DNA of 64,000 nt from Jacaranda mimosifolia (lineage: Eukaryota; Streptophyta; Magnoliopsida; Lamiales; Bignoniaceae). The stretch covers positions 19,730,501 to 19,794,500 of the forward strand of contig CM032133.1 in NCBI GenBank assembly GCA_018894105.1. Reading direction: 5' to 3'. Shown in pieces: positions 13,128 to 25,648 of this stretch; positions within the stretch are counted from its first letter, which is position 1; every line of letters begins with the position of its first letter. Under the pieces are notes generated by a model. That model was given only the letters and a program-made list of their open reading frames with translations. It was not told the origin of the DNA and did not search any database. The position numbers and the translations under genes are program-made.

Positions 13128-13309
13128 TCACTTTGAATTCTCTATTTCGTTTCATGTTTCATCTTCTATTCCAACTTGAGGTGTATAAGTTAAGTGTATC
13201 TGTTTTCAATTAATTATTTTTAAAAAAAAAATGTTTTAACACATTTATCTTATAGTTATAAAATAAAATAAAAATAAAATATAAATTGAAATAAATGATC
13301 TAAAGAGGC
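13128..13309. mobile_element. palindromic MITE, family P, copy 2
   Basis: Starts near CACTTTGAATTCTCTATTTC and ends near AATTGAAATAAATGATCT, with complementary halves and the internal AAGTGTATCTGTTTTCAATT motif of the family. It lies about 270 bp upstream of the KCS start codon and so within its likely promoter region. Confidence 0.6.
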
Positions 13310-13575
13310 ATATTATGTTGGATTTACATATATGGAGGAGGCTACTATACAACATAAAACTCCAGCTAAGAGAGCGTTGTGTGACATGAAGTTGTTCATT
13401 AAATCCTCTTACCTGCCTTCATTCATTGCTCGCTGAGTATCTATCACATTTCCAGCTTTTAAATCCCCATCTTCATTCACCACCTCCCTCCTTCCTCATA
13501 CTCCCTTCTTCTTCCTCCTCCTCCGCCACCACTGCCGCCGCCTCCGCCGCCCGGTCTTTCTAAGAAGAAAAAAAG

Positions 13576-15066
13576 ATGCCAGAGATGCTGCCCAGCTTCT
13601 CCAGCTCCGTGAAGCTCAAATACGTGAAGCTGGGCTACCAATACCTAGTCAACCATATTCTCACCTTCTTGCTCATCCCAATCATGCTCGGAATCGCTGT
13701 CGAAATCCTCCAGTTAGGCCCGGAGGAAATGCTCAACATCTGGAAATCACTCCACTTCGACCTCGTCCAGGTGCTCTGCTCCTCCTTCCTCATCATATTC
13801 ATCGCCACCGTCTACTTCATGTCGAAGCCCAGATCAATTTACCTGGTGGACTACGCCTGTTACAAGCCCCCCGTCACTTGCCGGGTTCCTTTCTCCACTT
13901 TCATGGAGCATTCCAGGCTGATTCTCAAAGACAATCCCAAAAGCGTGGACTTCCAAATGCGCATTCTTGAAAGATCGGGCCTCGGGGAAGAAACCTGTCT
14001 GCCTCCGGCAATTCATTATATTCCTCCGACGCCGACTATGGAGGCTGCCAGGGGTGAAGCTGAGGTTGTAATATTCTCCTCCATCGATTCCCTGATGCAG
14101 AAGACTGGCATCAAGCCAAAAGATATCGATATTCTTATAGTGAACTGCAGCCTGTTTTCTCCTACTCCATCCCTTTCGGCCATGATCGTGAACAAGTACA
14201 AGCTGAGGAGCAATATCAAGAGTTATAATCTTTCGGGCATGGGGTGCAGCGCTGGATTAATTTCAATCGATTTGGCCAGGGATTTACTCCAGGTTCATCC
14301 CAATTCTTACGCACTTGTTATTAGCACTGAAATTATTACTCCGAACTACTACCAGGGGTCCGAGAGAGCCATGCTCCTCCCGAACTGCCTCTTCCGCATG
14401 GGCGGCGCCGCCATCCTCCTCTCCAATAAGCGGCGGGACAGTAGCCGCGCGAAGTATAAACTAGTCCACGTTGTCCGTACCCACAAAGGGGCTGATGACA
14501 AGGCATACAAGTGCGTCTACGAGCAAGAAGACCCACAAGGAAAAGTGGGGATAAACCTATCAAAAGACCTGATGGTGATAGCTGGAGAAGCCCTGAAATC
14601 CAACATCACAACAATCGGGCCATTAGTCCTGCCGGCATCAGAGCAACTCCTGTTTCTTTTCACCCTAATTGGCAGGAAAATCTTCAACCCCAAGTGGAAG
14701 CCTTACATTCCCGACTTCAAACAAGCCTTTGAGCACTTCTGCATCCACGCCGGTGGGCGGGCCGTGATCGATGAGCTCCAGAAGAACCTCCAGCTCTCGG
14801 CGGAGCACGTGGAGGCCTCCCGGATGACACTCCATCGCTTCGGCAATACCTCTTCCTCTTCACTTTGGTACGAAATGGGGTACATTGAGGCCAAAGGGAG
14901 GATGAAGAAGGGAGATAGAGTTTGGCAGATTGCTTTCGGGAGTGGATTCAAGTGTAACAGCGCGGTCTGGAAGTGCAACCGGACAATCAAGACGCCAACG
15001 GATGGGCCATGGCATGACTGCATTGATAGGTATCCAGTGCACATCCCAGAAATAGTGAAGCTCTAA
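13576..15066 (+). CDS. KCS6: 3-ketoacyl-CoA synthase, CER6/KCS6 type
   Basis: This enzyme condenses malonyl-CoA with a long-chain acyl-CoA, the first and chain-length-determining step of very-long-chain fatty acid elongation in the ER. The 496-residue frame is complete and intronless. Two hydrophobic segments at about residues 25-45 and 63-82 form the N-terminal membrane anchor. The catalytic triad of the family is intact: Cys224 in GMGCSAG, His391 in HFCIHAGG and Asn424 in RFGNTSSSS. His303, His387 and His420 are also present. The N-terminus (SSSVKLKYVKLGYQYLVNH), the MEHSRLILKD stretch and the C-terminus (DRYPVHIPEIVKL) match CER6/CUT1 (KCS6) rather than KCS10 or KCS11. CER6 makes C26 and longer precursors of cuticular wax. 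The start has an A-rich context and a CT-rich leader. The next gene on this strand is a CER2-like protein, a known partner family. Confidence 0.95.
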   Translation: MPEMLPSFSSSVKLKYVKLGYQYLVNHILTFLLIPIMLGIAVEILQLGPEEMLNIWKSLHFDLVQVLCSSFLIIFIATVYFMSKPRSIYLVDYACYKPPVTCRVPFSTFMEHSRLILKDNPKSVDFQMRILERSGLGEETCLPPAIHYIPPTPTMEAARGEAEVVIFSSIDSLMQKTGIKPKDIDILIVNCSLFSPTPSLSAMIVNKYKLRSNIKSYNLSGMGCSAGLISIDLARDLLQVHPNSYALVISTEIITPNYYQGSERAMLLPNCLFRMGGAAILLSNKRRDSSRAKYKLVHVVRTHKGADDKAYKCVYEQEDPQGKVGINLSKDLMVIAGEALKSNITTIGPLVLPASEQLLFLFTLIGRKIFNPKWKPYIPDFKQAFEHFCIHAGGRAVIDELQKNLQLSAEHVEASRMTLHRFGNTSSSSLWYEMGYIEAKGRMKKGDRVWQIAFGSGFKCNSAVWKCNRTIKTPTDGPWHDCIDRYPVHIPEIVKL

Positions 15067-16159
15067 AAACCATTCTTAGAGCTAGCCATATATGTATTGA
15101 CAAATACAGCCGTATCCCCTCTCGAGTTTCAATTGTTTGTGTTGTTTTCTGGTGATTAGCTCTAGTTTCTCCATTTTTTCGGGGGCCCTTTTCTTTCTTT
15201 TAATTCCTTGGAAATGCGTCTACAAAAGCTCTGCATGCATTTATTTACTCCTAGCTAGGTTGCATGAGGTTAATTTACTTCTGTGAAATAAATCTGTACG
15301 TTTATATTTAAATTTTTCTGGAAATTACATTAGATACCATCATCATGATCACCATTCATCAGTCAGTCAAATTATCTTGTAAGGATATGCCCTTAAATGA
15401 ATGAAAGATACAAAATTTACTATTCTTGAAAAGCAGTGTATACAGCAGTTAAATTTTTTGTGCTTGACATTTATGCTTGTGGCAAAAGCTTTCATATTTC
15501 TCAGTACCCACAATGTTATCTCTCTCATACCAGCTGTAAGTAGATTGCAGAATTTAAGAGCAATGTTATAGACAGTGGATCATGAATTTCTGTTCATATA
15601 TACCAGACAAAAATTTAAGGAAAAAAAAAAATCATAGGTAGTTCTACCAGATTAAGACAAGTGGTGCAGCAATATCCAACAACCACACATGAATTTTATG
15701 GATTATGTTGCTGTCAGCGTTGCTGCAAATTAGAAAGGTTTTGCTTTTATGACCGAGTCCTGCTGGGGTAACCACAGTAAATGCTATCACCAACCAACCT
15801 GGTTACCGCAATATTAGAAATAATTAAGATGGAGGCTTTTAATTATTTGAAGGAAAAGAGGCCATTTTAATTGTTATTATAGCAGAAGGTGGCGAGCGCC
15901 GGCCGTTCATACTGGCGTTGACACGGTGCTTTGGGTTGAATGTTGGATCGATATGTAGGTTGGGCTTGGATTAGTTTTAGTTTTATAACCATATGATAAT
16001 TAAATAACTACAAGAAAAAAATAATGTCGGCAACAAAATATTAAATGGTAATATTAAAATTATTATTGCTATATTAATTAATAATGATTATATGGTCTAG
16101 GTCAAAAAAACTGAAAATTTTGATTAAATAGATGAGTTGAAAAAATAAATAAAAACTTT
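15067..16159. other. 3' flank of the KCS gene and intergenic DNA
   Basis: The first few hundred bases carry the 3'-UTR, which I cannot delimit. No coding region follows. There is one short run of A near 15628 and no clear transposon end. Confidence 0.5.
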
Positions 16160-16451
16160 GTAGGATTAATTACTCAAAACTCCTTGAGGTTTGGTTAATT
16201 TAAAGAACAAACCCACAACTATCAAGAAATTACGATTCCCTAATATTTTTTGTCTTCTTATTTTTTATTTTTTTATTTTTTTGGCTATTCTTTATTTATT
16301 TTTTTCAAACATGGGTAATGCCGTAATTTCATCAAATCTATTAGTTTAAACACCTGAATATTAGCGTCAAAGGATAATTGTAATTATCACAAACCTATGA
16401 GATTTTGAGTAATTCAACTAAACCTCCAGAAGTTTTGGGCATTATCCCTAC
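16160..16451. mobile_element. MITE with about 38-bp terminal inverted repeats
   Basis: The left end reads GTAGGATTAATTACTCAAAA and the right end, read on the other strand, GTAGGGATAATGCCCAAAAC. Similarity continues through CTYSWGGTTTRGTT, giving arms of about 38 bp with mismatches. A second inward repeat (AATTACTCAAAATCTCATAGG on the minus strand) makes the right end partly duplicated. No coding. The target duplication is unclear because the flanks are T-rich. Confidence 0.6.
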
Positions 16452-16525
16452 TTTTTTAAGTAGAACTTCATCCTGAAATGTATAATGCAATCAAAGTGGT
16501 TCATATATATCTTATCTTGGCACCT

Positions 16526-16706
16526 TTCACTTCAAATTCTCTATTTCGATTCATATTTAATTTTCTATTTTGCTTTACAAATATACGACATGTGTTTTAG
16601 ATATTTTTTTCTAGAAAAATAATTAATTAAAAATTAAATACACTTACATATATTCATGAAGTTTGAAGTAAGAGATAAAATAGAGAATGAAATATAGGAT
16701 TTAGAG
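16526..16706. mobile_element. palindromic MITE, family P, copy 3
   Basis: CACTTCAAATTCTCTATTTC at the left is mirrored by AGAGAATGAAATATAGGATT at the right. The central AATTAATTAAAAATTAAAT region is the fold-back turn. Confidence 0.6.
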
Positions 16707-17103
16707 GTTTTTTTTTTTTTTTTATTGAAAAATTAGAGATTTGACTCAATTGACTAGTTATTAATTACCCCCTCTAAAGGGTGCTGGGAAAGAAACTAAT
16801 ACAAATTTAAGTAAAGAGAAAGGAGACTATATGAGCTAGTCAAATCATTGACCTAACGGGAAAAAAAAAAGAAGAAAGATTTTCTAATGCATTCAAAATA
16901 TAAAATGCAGTGATATGAGATGAAAATATAAGAAAATCTCAAGTAAAAGGAAAAAATACATTATTGTAGAATATGATAGAGCACAATTTTCATTTTATCA
17001 CAATAGTAATCAACGTTTAATAGTAACAACAATTATACTTTTTATAACAACTAATAGCATATATATATATATATTGACTATTTAGTGATAATACAAATAT
17101 ATA

Positions 17104-17622
17104 GGCTATGTTTGGTTACATTTTGTCAAAACAAATTTATTTTGGCAAAATTTTAACCAAAAATATAAGTTACTTTTTTGCCAAAACAATAAATACTAAT
17201 TTCCAAAATACCCCTTCAAATCAATTGGCATGTTACCAAAAATTTCATATGCATACGTATACATATCATAATATTTTATCATTATTTTTACAATTAAAAA
17301 ATCATATTCAATCATCACATATACATATTATATATTTTATTATTATTTTTACAATAAAAAATATTATTCAATTCCATTTTTATCCTCAAAAATCCAACAA
17401 AAAAGTATTGATTTGACTGCTGCAATAGAAATTATCTCCTCCCAAAACATAAACAAGCATACCAAAACTCTCCAAAATAATTATTTAACTATTTTCAAAA
17501 TATAAACAAATATATATCACAATATTCTCCAGCACAAATTTCACATTCCCTAACCATACTCCTAAAACTCATTCTCCCAAAATATATAATCCAAAACATA
17601 TAATTTATATCCAAACATTACC
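17104..17622. mobile_element. MITE of the GGGCTATGTTTGG family
   Basis: Left end GGCTATGTTTGGTTA; right end CCAAACATTACC, which is GGTAATGTTTGG on the other strand. Read in reverse, its interior (TGTTTTGGGAGGAGA, GTCAAATCAATACTTTTTTG) matches the interior of the element at 26090-27655, so these are one family. It sits in an (AT)n tract, so the target duplication cannot be resolved. A 102-codon open frame inside is low-complexity and not a gene. Confidence 0.7.
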
Positions 17623-18503
17623 TATATATCATAACTTATTGTGGTAATACATCTTCATTATCAATTAAATTATCACTATATGTACATAGTAATGATTAAT
17701 AGTGTCAAATATATACTTATAATTTTCTTGTCATCTTATCATTAAAATTGGAGTAACTTTAAATATTTATTTTTCCACTATATGTACGTCAGTTAGATTC
17801 ATCGGCCAATTGATGTGACACAATCCAGTGAAGGCTACAAGTACTTTGGTAGTTGAACTTCTCTAAGTATAGTCATTGAATAACACCTTAATTTTGTTAT
17901 TGATCAACCACATTTTTCATATTTATATTAGTTAGTAAAAATTTTTAATGTGCAGTAGTACAAAATAGTTTTGGACCTACAGTCCCGCCAATGTAAGTTC
18001 TATGAGTATATTCTATCAAATTAATTAAAATACTTTAAATCCAATTAAGGAGTACAAAGTACCCTAGAGTTTTTATTTCTTTCTCCACCGAAAGTGCATT
18101 GGAAAGGTCTTTTAATACTTGAACATCTCAATAACTAATTTTTTAGGAATTTCATCAATTAATAGTAATAAATATTGTGAATTCAATTCATCATTGACGA
18201 AAATATGTGATAAAAAATATATATTATTATTAATAATAATTAATGACACATGAATTAAAAAAATTCAGTGACAACAAAAACTGTCACATGTTGTGTTGCT
18301 GTTGAGTTGTCAGTATGTATACATCATTAACCATTAATATTAGTGACAATTTATTCAGGGCATAACACAGGTATAATTATCGTTACTATAAAATTTGTGC
18401 TAATCCTTATTCTGATAATTGTTTTATACATATATATCATTTATAATAAATTTAAAATTACAATTTACTATTTTATTATTAATATTAATTTCTCTTATAG
18501 TAT

Positions 18504-18765
18504 TTTTTCTTTCTTTTTTTTTAATTGAAAAAAGGTTGGAGAAGGGCGACCAGCGAAGCAATCCTCCCGAGGCATAACCATAGGAGTTTCTTGCCGATGT
18601 GAAATGTCTATTGCCTGTCACCACACCACCGAAATGCTAATTAACCAAGGCCCCTCAACCACAAAGGTGATTTGTTCACTGACTACTACCGCAAACAAGT
18701 TCAAACCCGTGACCTCCTTACAAAAAGTAACGAGCCTTGTCCAATTAGGCTGCCACCTCGGTGGT
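18504..18765 (-). mobile_element. tRNA-derived SINE
   Basis: On the minus strand this begins with an A-box-like GTGGCAGCCTAATTGGACAAGG followed by a B-box-like GGTCACGGGTTTGAACTT, the RNA polymerase III promoter layout of plant SINEs, and ends in an A-rich tail (plus-strand T run at 18504-18522). It is flanked by a 17-bp target duplication with one mismatch: 18487-18503 and 18766-18782, core CTTATAGTAT. This marks reverse transcription primed at a LINE endonuclease nick. Confidence 0.85.
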
Positions 18766-20685
18766 AATTTCACTTATAGTATATCCTCTACTATTCCCAT
18801 ACAAGGGATTCCATCCATTAGAATTTCTAAATGCGAACATGCTCTTTTATTAAATAATTTTGAAGTGAGAATTCAATTTTACATATCATACTGTAATGAA
18901 CGCCCCAACTGATACAAGCCCACCCACTAATCTCAACATTTCCAACAAATTATGCACTAACAAGTAATACATATTCAGAAAATCTAGACGCTGTTTAAAA
19001 GTAGCAAAACAATTAAGTACATAAAAAACGATGTTCAAAGTATTAAGGCATGATAAGTTAATCTATTGAAAACGTTTATTTCAAGGGACGTAGAGGACTG
19101 AAAAAGACACCTAAAATGTACAGAATGAACACATGACAAGAACAAGGGGCACAATTAGGCTGAGACAATTTCATTAAAAAAATGTCTTTTTGTCTCCTCT
19201 ATCAATAATATCCTGGTACTTTTTAGACGATGTTTGGGTAAGCTTATAAATTCCTCAAAACATCTTATAACATGTTTAAGGGCTTATAAAAATGTTAAAA
19301 AGTATCTGGTAAATTTTTTTAAAAACAAGCTTATAAAATTCTAAACTAAGATATTAAGAGCCCATTTGATTTCATTTTCAAACCCCCTTTTCACACTTTC
19401 TACTCTTTGAAAATTGAAAAACATCACTTTTGACACATTTTAATCCGACATTATTTTTATTTTCATTTTCATTCTCAAAATACATTCCTCAATAACCTAT
19501 ATATATAAATATATATTTTCTCTCTCTATTTTATTATTTTGCAGAGGAGTGAAGCTGGTTAATTTTGAAAATTAATTATACGCGAGATATGCCCATTGAA
19601 TATTATTTGTACCTGGGATAATTGTGCTTAATATTATGGACTTCAATTTATCGCACTGTAACAGAAAGAAAACATTGAAGCGGATGATCAACAGTGACAA
19701 ATTGGGTATTTCTCCATATGGGTCGGCCCATTCCATATGTTTTATGGGCTTTAACAAATGATTGCCAAAACTGAATCTGAACCAACAGCCCCAGATTCTT
19801 ATGGGTCCGCCCGGTGAACCTCCCCATTTTCATAATTGTATGTACGGTTTAATTATTATCTATTCTCTCTGGAAATCGTTAAATTATCATTTTTTTAAAT
19901 AATTATAATAATATCCCATCTAAATTTACTATCCTTTTTGTAGAAACCTTCATTATAATATTTCTTTTAATGTATCTATATACTATATTTACAACTCTTC
20001 TAATTATCAAATTTCATCAAAAGTTCTTTTTTTTTTTTTAAGTCAAAAATATAAGGACAGTTTGGTTGAGAGTGAAATAAGAGGTTCATTTAAATTATTT
20101 TACTAATCATTATTTTAATCAAAAACTTTATAACAGCATGTGAAATTTGATATATATAGCAAACTTAAAGATGATGTTTCTGGAAGCATAAAAGAGGAGG
20201 AGGAGTTGATAATTTCAAAGTAAATGTAATTATACACACACATATATGTTTGAGTGAACCATTAAGTGTGAATTATTAAATCACAAACATTATTTATCAA
20301 AAATTCATGAGCATCAATATTTAGCAATTAGCAATAATTTATAATCAACTAATTATTTATAATCAAAATAGATAGATACCACAAATAAGTTGTGAACCTC
20401 AAATCCAAGACTTCATAGTATTATATATGTGACCATAATTATATGAAAGGCATTAGTATCGAATGTTCTGAGAAAGTTAGATATAGAAAGTGTGCACTAA
20501 TGAAAGTTTACTAAGTGAAACTCTTCATACCATGATGAACTTGGAGCTTACGAATACGCTCTTTGAGTGAATGAATGTATTGTTGACATGGGATACCGAG
20601 CCTCAAAAAAATCTCAAAATACTAAAAATATTCAAACACTTCAAGAGGATTGTATCTTTTTATGCAGGTTGGATTAGACCCCATC

Positions 20686-21180
20686 TGTAACACCCCTAAA
20701 ATTCAGTATTTTAGAAAATCAGGATTTAAAAATCAAGATTTTGGTTAATTGGATTTTAGGGCTCATAATTAGTATTAAAAGGACTTGATTGCAAACATTT
20801 TTGAAGTCTTGGGGTCAAATATATGATTTTGAGGAACTTGATTTAACATTTTAAGAAGTTTTTGGGGTTTGCATGTAAGTACTTTGGTCAATGGGGTCAA
20901 CTGCAGTTTTCAATGAATTCAAGGGGCTTGATTGAGTCTTTTGGAAATCTTTTGGGATTGAATCGCAAAATTGGAAAGTTGAATTTTAAATAATAACTTT
21001 TCCTTCATTCTTTCTTCCGATTTCCTTTCTTTTTCTTCCTTCTTTCTCCGTCGCGATCAACTCCTAATTGCTCCATCTCCGGCAGCCATCTTCAACAATC
21101 AAACCAACCCTCTTCCTCTCCTCTTCATCAGCTCCCCGATGGTACCACATGCACGGCTGAACAACCACCAGCGAGCCACC

Positions 21181-21220
<40 letters not shown>

Positions 21221-23592
21221 GGAGTGTCTCACGGAGGGTGGTGGTAGGTTTTCATCTTTCCGGCTGCTAAGCTTGATTCTGGGGTGTGGGTTAGGTAGAG
21301 CTCAGCTGGGGGATCACTTTGGTAACCTTGCTTGGAAGTTTAGTGCGGCGGCAAAGGCGGAATCCGATCAAGATCGCACGTCGGAGCCAGGTAGTTTTAA
21401 GACTTTGGGGTGGCATTTGAGGCTTTTCCTGGCGGCAAAACTCAGATTTGGTGGTGGCATTGAGTTCAGGAGGCTGAAAGGCTTCTGGTGGTGGTGAGTT
21501 TGTGTATTTCCGGCGGCGGTGGACGGTGGTGCTCCAGCGACCCCAGACCAATTTCACCTCCTCGACGCAATGATTGCAACCGTGTAATCGGTTTGTGGTT
21601 TTGATACTCCGGTGGCAAGCTTTGACATTTGGATTTAGTTGTACCTTTAATATATGTTGCATGTGTTGTACCTTTCCTAATTTAGCATTGTACCTTGCTA
21701 GGAATAGGAATAGGAATTTGGGAAGAGATTATATGTTTATATATACGTATGTTGATCCCTATGCAAGGAGTACGGAATAAGTGGACTCAGATTATGCAAA
21801 ATGCCAAAACTTGGATTTAAAATAGTATTAAGGATTATATTATAAGATTAAATGGCATTTGATTAGGAATTGGTTATGTAAGGATTAACCATATTGTGTG
21901 ATTTAGGATTATGATCATGACCTTGAAAATAAGAATGAGATACCGTATTAAGCGATAAATTAGTGATTCTGGATTATTAATAGTATAATTGTGATTAATA
22001 GAATTAAGTATGGATTTTGATTATAAATATTACTCTCTTAGTTAGGTGACAACGAAGTAGGTCCCACAGATCAGTAGGTGGCGATAGTTTTTCTGAGACT
22101 ATGGAGGTGAGGATCTGCCAATCTGGCATATCATTTCACTTATCGGTATTTGTGATAAACCCCTGTGAGGGTTACTATTTCTGAACTGATTGTATTGTTA
22201 TTGAAATCTGTGATCTGTTAAGATCTTTGATATTCTGTTACCTGATTTGGGCACCCTTGTGAGGGTTATTTCTGTTCTGATTCTGTTTTCTGTTGGTTTT
22301 GGCACCCAGAACGTCCTTTTGATATATGCTATTTGTTCGTTCTGTTATCTGTACTGTCTGGTACTGTTACTGTTTGCCTTGTCGGCATTTCTTTACTATT
22401 CTGAACTATCTGTACATCTGATATGTCTGGGGTATATGTTATGTAAGTCTGATATGCTAGGGGCTATTCCCTAGGTATTTGTTCTGTAAGTCTGTGTACG
22501 CTAGGGGCTATTCCTTAGGTATTCAGTTTGTCAGCTATATGCTAGGGTTATTCCTAGGTATGGGCAATGTGTCAAGGCTATTCCCGAGCATTAGTGATGT
22601 GCTAGGACTATTCCTAGGCATCTTCCGACTGTCTATTAGCCATATGCTAGAGCTATTCCTAGGTATGAGCGATGTGTCAGGGCTATTCCTAAGCATCAGT
22701 GATGTGCTGGGGCTATTCCTAGGCATTTTTCGACTGTCTATTAGCCATATGCTAGGGCTATCCCTAGGTATGGGCGATGTGTCAGGGCTATTCCTGAGCA
22801 TCAATGATGTACTAGGGCTATTACTGGACATCTACTGTCTATTTGTTCGTGATGTGCTAGGGCTATTCTTGGGCATCTACCATTTGTTTGTCTGTGATGT
22901 GCTAGGGCTACTCCTGGGCATCTACTGTCTGTCGGCGACTGTCGTGTACCAAGCTGTCGCACTTGGATAAGACTGACTGAAATATAAATGTTATTCGGGT
23001 CTGTTCTGTCAAACTGTAATCTGATTGACCGACTGTATTCGTCTTGTTAGACTGCTCTTGACTGTTTGAACGTATCCTATTGTATTTCTGTTAAGTGTTG
23101 ATTGATGATCTGTCGAGTCGATTTCTTCCTCGACAGAACCTTATTATATATGTTACAATTATCCCTCACTAAGTCCTTTGGACTTACCGCCCCATTTATC
23201 TTGATTTTCTCCGACAGGTATAAGTGAAGAATATGAGGTTCCAACTGGAAGTGAAGAAATACCTTTTGTAATAGACTGGGTGCTCAAATGGTTAATAAGG
23301 TTCACTTGAATGATGTAATTGGATTTAGTGACATTGTGGTATGTCAGGATTGATGTCGATGACGTGATGTCTGTATATATTTTGTTAGATGTAAGAAGCT
23401 GAATTATGACTTATTTAATGTTTTGAAGAGTTGGTAAGTTTGAAATCCGCTGCTATATGTTTTGATAAGTTTTGAAAAAAAAAAAAAAAATTCTAATGGG
23501 CTTATTGACTGTATGGCTCATTCCTTGGTTTGAGTTAAGATTGAATTGAGTGGCGCCTCAACTTAGATGCTATCCCGAGTGGGGGCGCTACA
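20686..23592 (+). mobile_element. 2.9 kb solo LTR of a Ty3/gypsy (Tekay/Del-like) element
   Basis: It starts TGTAACACCCCTAAAATT and ends GTGGGGGCGCTACA, the TG...CA form of LTRs. TGTAACACCC at the start is typical of long-LTR chromoviruses. The 5-bp sequence CCATC flanks both ends (20681-20685, 23593-23597). Copy B of the segmental duplication is continuous across this point near 37690, so the whole 2907 bp is an insertion. No gag, pol, PBS or PPT lies inside, so one LTR remained after recombination. It contains a (GA)n run at 21183-21216, a GC-richer CT-rich leader-like stretch at about 21000-21600 and a tandem array at 22495-22925. Confidence 0.85.
22495..22925 (+). repeat. higher-order tandem array inside the solo LTR
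   Basis: Units of about 29-42 bp built on GATGTGCTAGGGCTATTCCT recur about a dozen times. Every third unit carries CGACTGTCTATTAGCCATATG (22626 and 22731), giving a higher-order period of 105 bp. Open frames through it simply translate the repeat. Confidence 0.85.
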
Positions 23593-24540
23593 CCATCCTA
23601 ATACCTTATTGCCTTAGAACCATCGAATGAAGACATGTGGTTCAATTACCCTTAAGATGCTCAATCTCGTATACGACCAATGCAATGGGACTCCTTAAAT
23701 ATGACAACCATTTAATGTAAAGGGACACAAATTGACATGTGAATTGGCTCGAAATCACACCAACGACCTCTTTATCCTAAATAGACATATTAGGTACTTC
23801 AATCTGACTTCATATCTTGGACCTTCTGATCTAAGTTCAATTTTATTCTGAACTTGACTTACCAATGTCTCGATTTACAATCTATAGGAATGATCTAACC
23901 TAACAAATAGACTCATTCAACCTCCCAATCAAACCATGCATCTATAATACTTAAAAGTGTAGCAATCGAATAGGATTTTAATTATTTCATATATAAATAA
24001 TTTTCTCATCTCAATTTTATTATTTTTATTTGGTGTCTCAAAATAAGATTTTATCTTTTAAAATATATTTTTTTTTAATAATTTGGAGTAGTATTCTAAA
24101 AATACTCAAAATATAAGTTTTCAACTCTTATATAAAGACTCATGACTTCATGTTGAGTTAACTATGGAGTAATTAAATTGTTTGATAGTTTAAAAAAGTC
24201 ATGCTATAACACTTAATTGTGAATAAAGATCTCATCAAATACTAAGGATTATACATTTTCCAAAATTATCAAGCCAAGAAGAAAATTTTGCCCTTCAAAT
24301 AGGGGAGCAAATGCAAGAAATTTTTGCCTCTACGAACATTCGAAGAAAATCGTGAAAGCGTACGTGATGCACATTACGACGGAAATACTATCGGTCATGC
24401 ATCAAAGGCCTACGATCTAGCCTACATATAATCTTATTAAACTTAATTCATTTAATAAAAAAATTAGGTTAAAATTTAAAAAATAATCTTTCTAATTAAA
24501 TAGGCTAAACTTAGACTTTTTTAAAAGCCCACAAACTTAA

Positions 24541-24660
24541 GAGGCTAATGCATTTATCATTCTTTATATAATATAAAATAATTATATTTATATTATATAT
24601 TAGGCTAACACATTTATCATTCTTTATATAATATAAAATAATTATAGTTATATTATATAT
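24541..24660. repeat. 60-bp tandem duplication
   Basis: 24541-24600 and 24601-24660 are two copies of the same 60 bases with four or five differences. Copy B of the segmental duplication has a single unit (about 38591-38650), so the duplication arose in copy A alone. Confidence 0.9.
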
Positions 24661-25648
24661 TATAAGTTAATACAAGATAGCTTTTATTATTTAATCAATA
24701 TTCGATGAAAGTGGCTTAGTTTAGTTTTGGACTCTATATCCATATAACTTTTATTTTATACAACTATTTTATTCTTAATTTTAACTTTCATAACTATATA
24801 TCTTTTTTTTATCTTTTCGGCTATTATCTAGATAAGTTTTCATAATTTACATGACTTTTAGACCTATTAAATAACTAGGCATATTAAGGTCTATTACAAA
24901 TTTGAAGCTTTGTTTTTACATAGGTTTTCAAGTCAAACCAAGACTTTTGAATTTATTAAAAAAGGCTAGACTTGACCTTCAAAAATATATAAAATATTAA
25001 AATAAAAAAGTCCATCATGGATAATAAACCAAGCTCAGACTTGTTATTTGTATAACAGATCTAGCCTACTTAAGTCAAAATTTAACTTAACCTAACCTAT
25101 TTCTGTACTTATGCACTATATTCACGTCGATCCCTTCCAAGGCAAGACGTTTGTAAGTCAAATTTTTCCTTTTTTTTGGATCAAATGTATAACACAACAA
25201 TGGCAAAGAAAATATTGAAAGGCATTAGATGCCATAATTACAATTTTAATACAATTATTGCTATTTATTAGGATAAAATAAAAATTATTATAATTCAATA
25301 CAATAATTTAGTAATAACTTTATATTTTCATTTAATATCTAGTCTTTGGCGTGGGTTGCAATACCGCGCTAGTCAAATCCTCGTCTAGTTTATCTTGTTT
25401 CCTTTGATATTTATACTGCATTTAGATCAAGTAATTCAGTAAGAGAAACAAAAGTATGAGAAATAAAGTATAAAATTACATCATTAAAATAATATAATTT
25501 CAACTTTAAAGTTACAAATTTGTCAAAGCTTTTTTTATAAGCGCATATGAATGAGTATAGTGTCATAAATCTGACATTAGATGTCTAAAAATCAAAATTC
25601 GGAATTGAATTCATTATAGGATCTATTTATTTTTTTAAGGAAATGCAA

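Noticed and set aside
17108..17416. 102-codon frame
   Set aside because: Low-complexity interior of a MITE, without domain or codon signal.
18604..18912. 102-codon frame
   Set aside because: Most of it is the antisense of a tRNA-derived SINE.
21291..21662. Open frames on both strands (about 120 codons) near 21.3-21.7 kb
   Set aside because: They lie inside the solo LTR (20686-23592), overlap each other on opposite strands and match no family.
22479..22970. 163-codon frame with repeated hydrophobic strings
   Set aside because: It translates the 105-bp tandem array of the LTR. The opposite strand is equally open.
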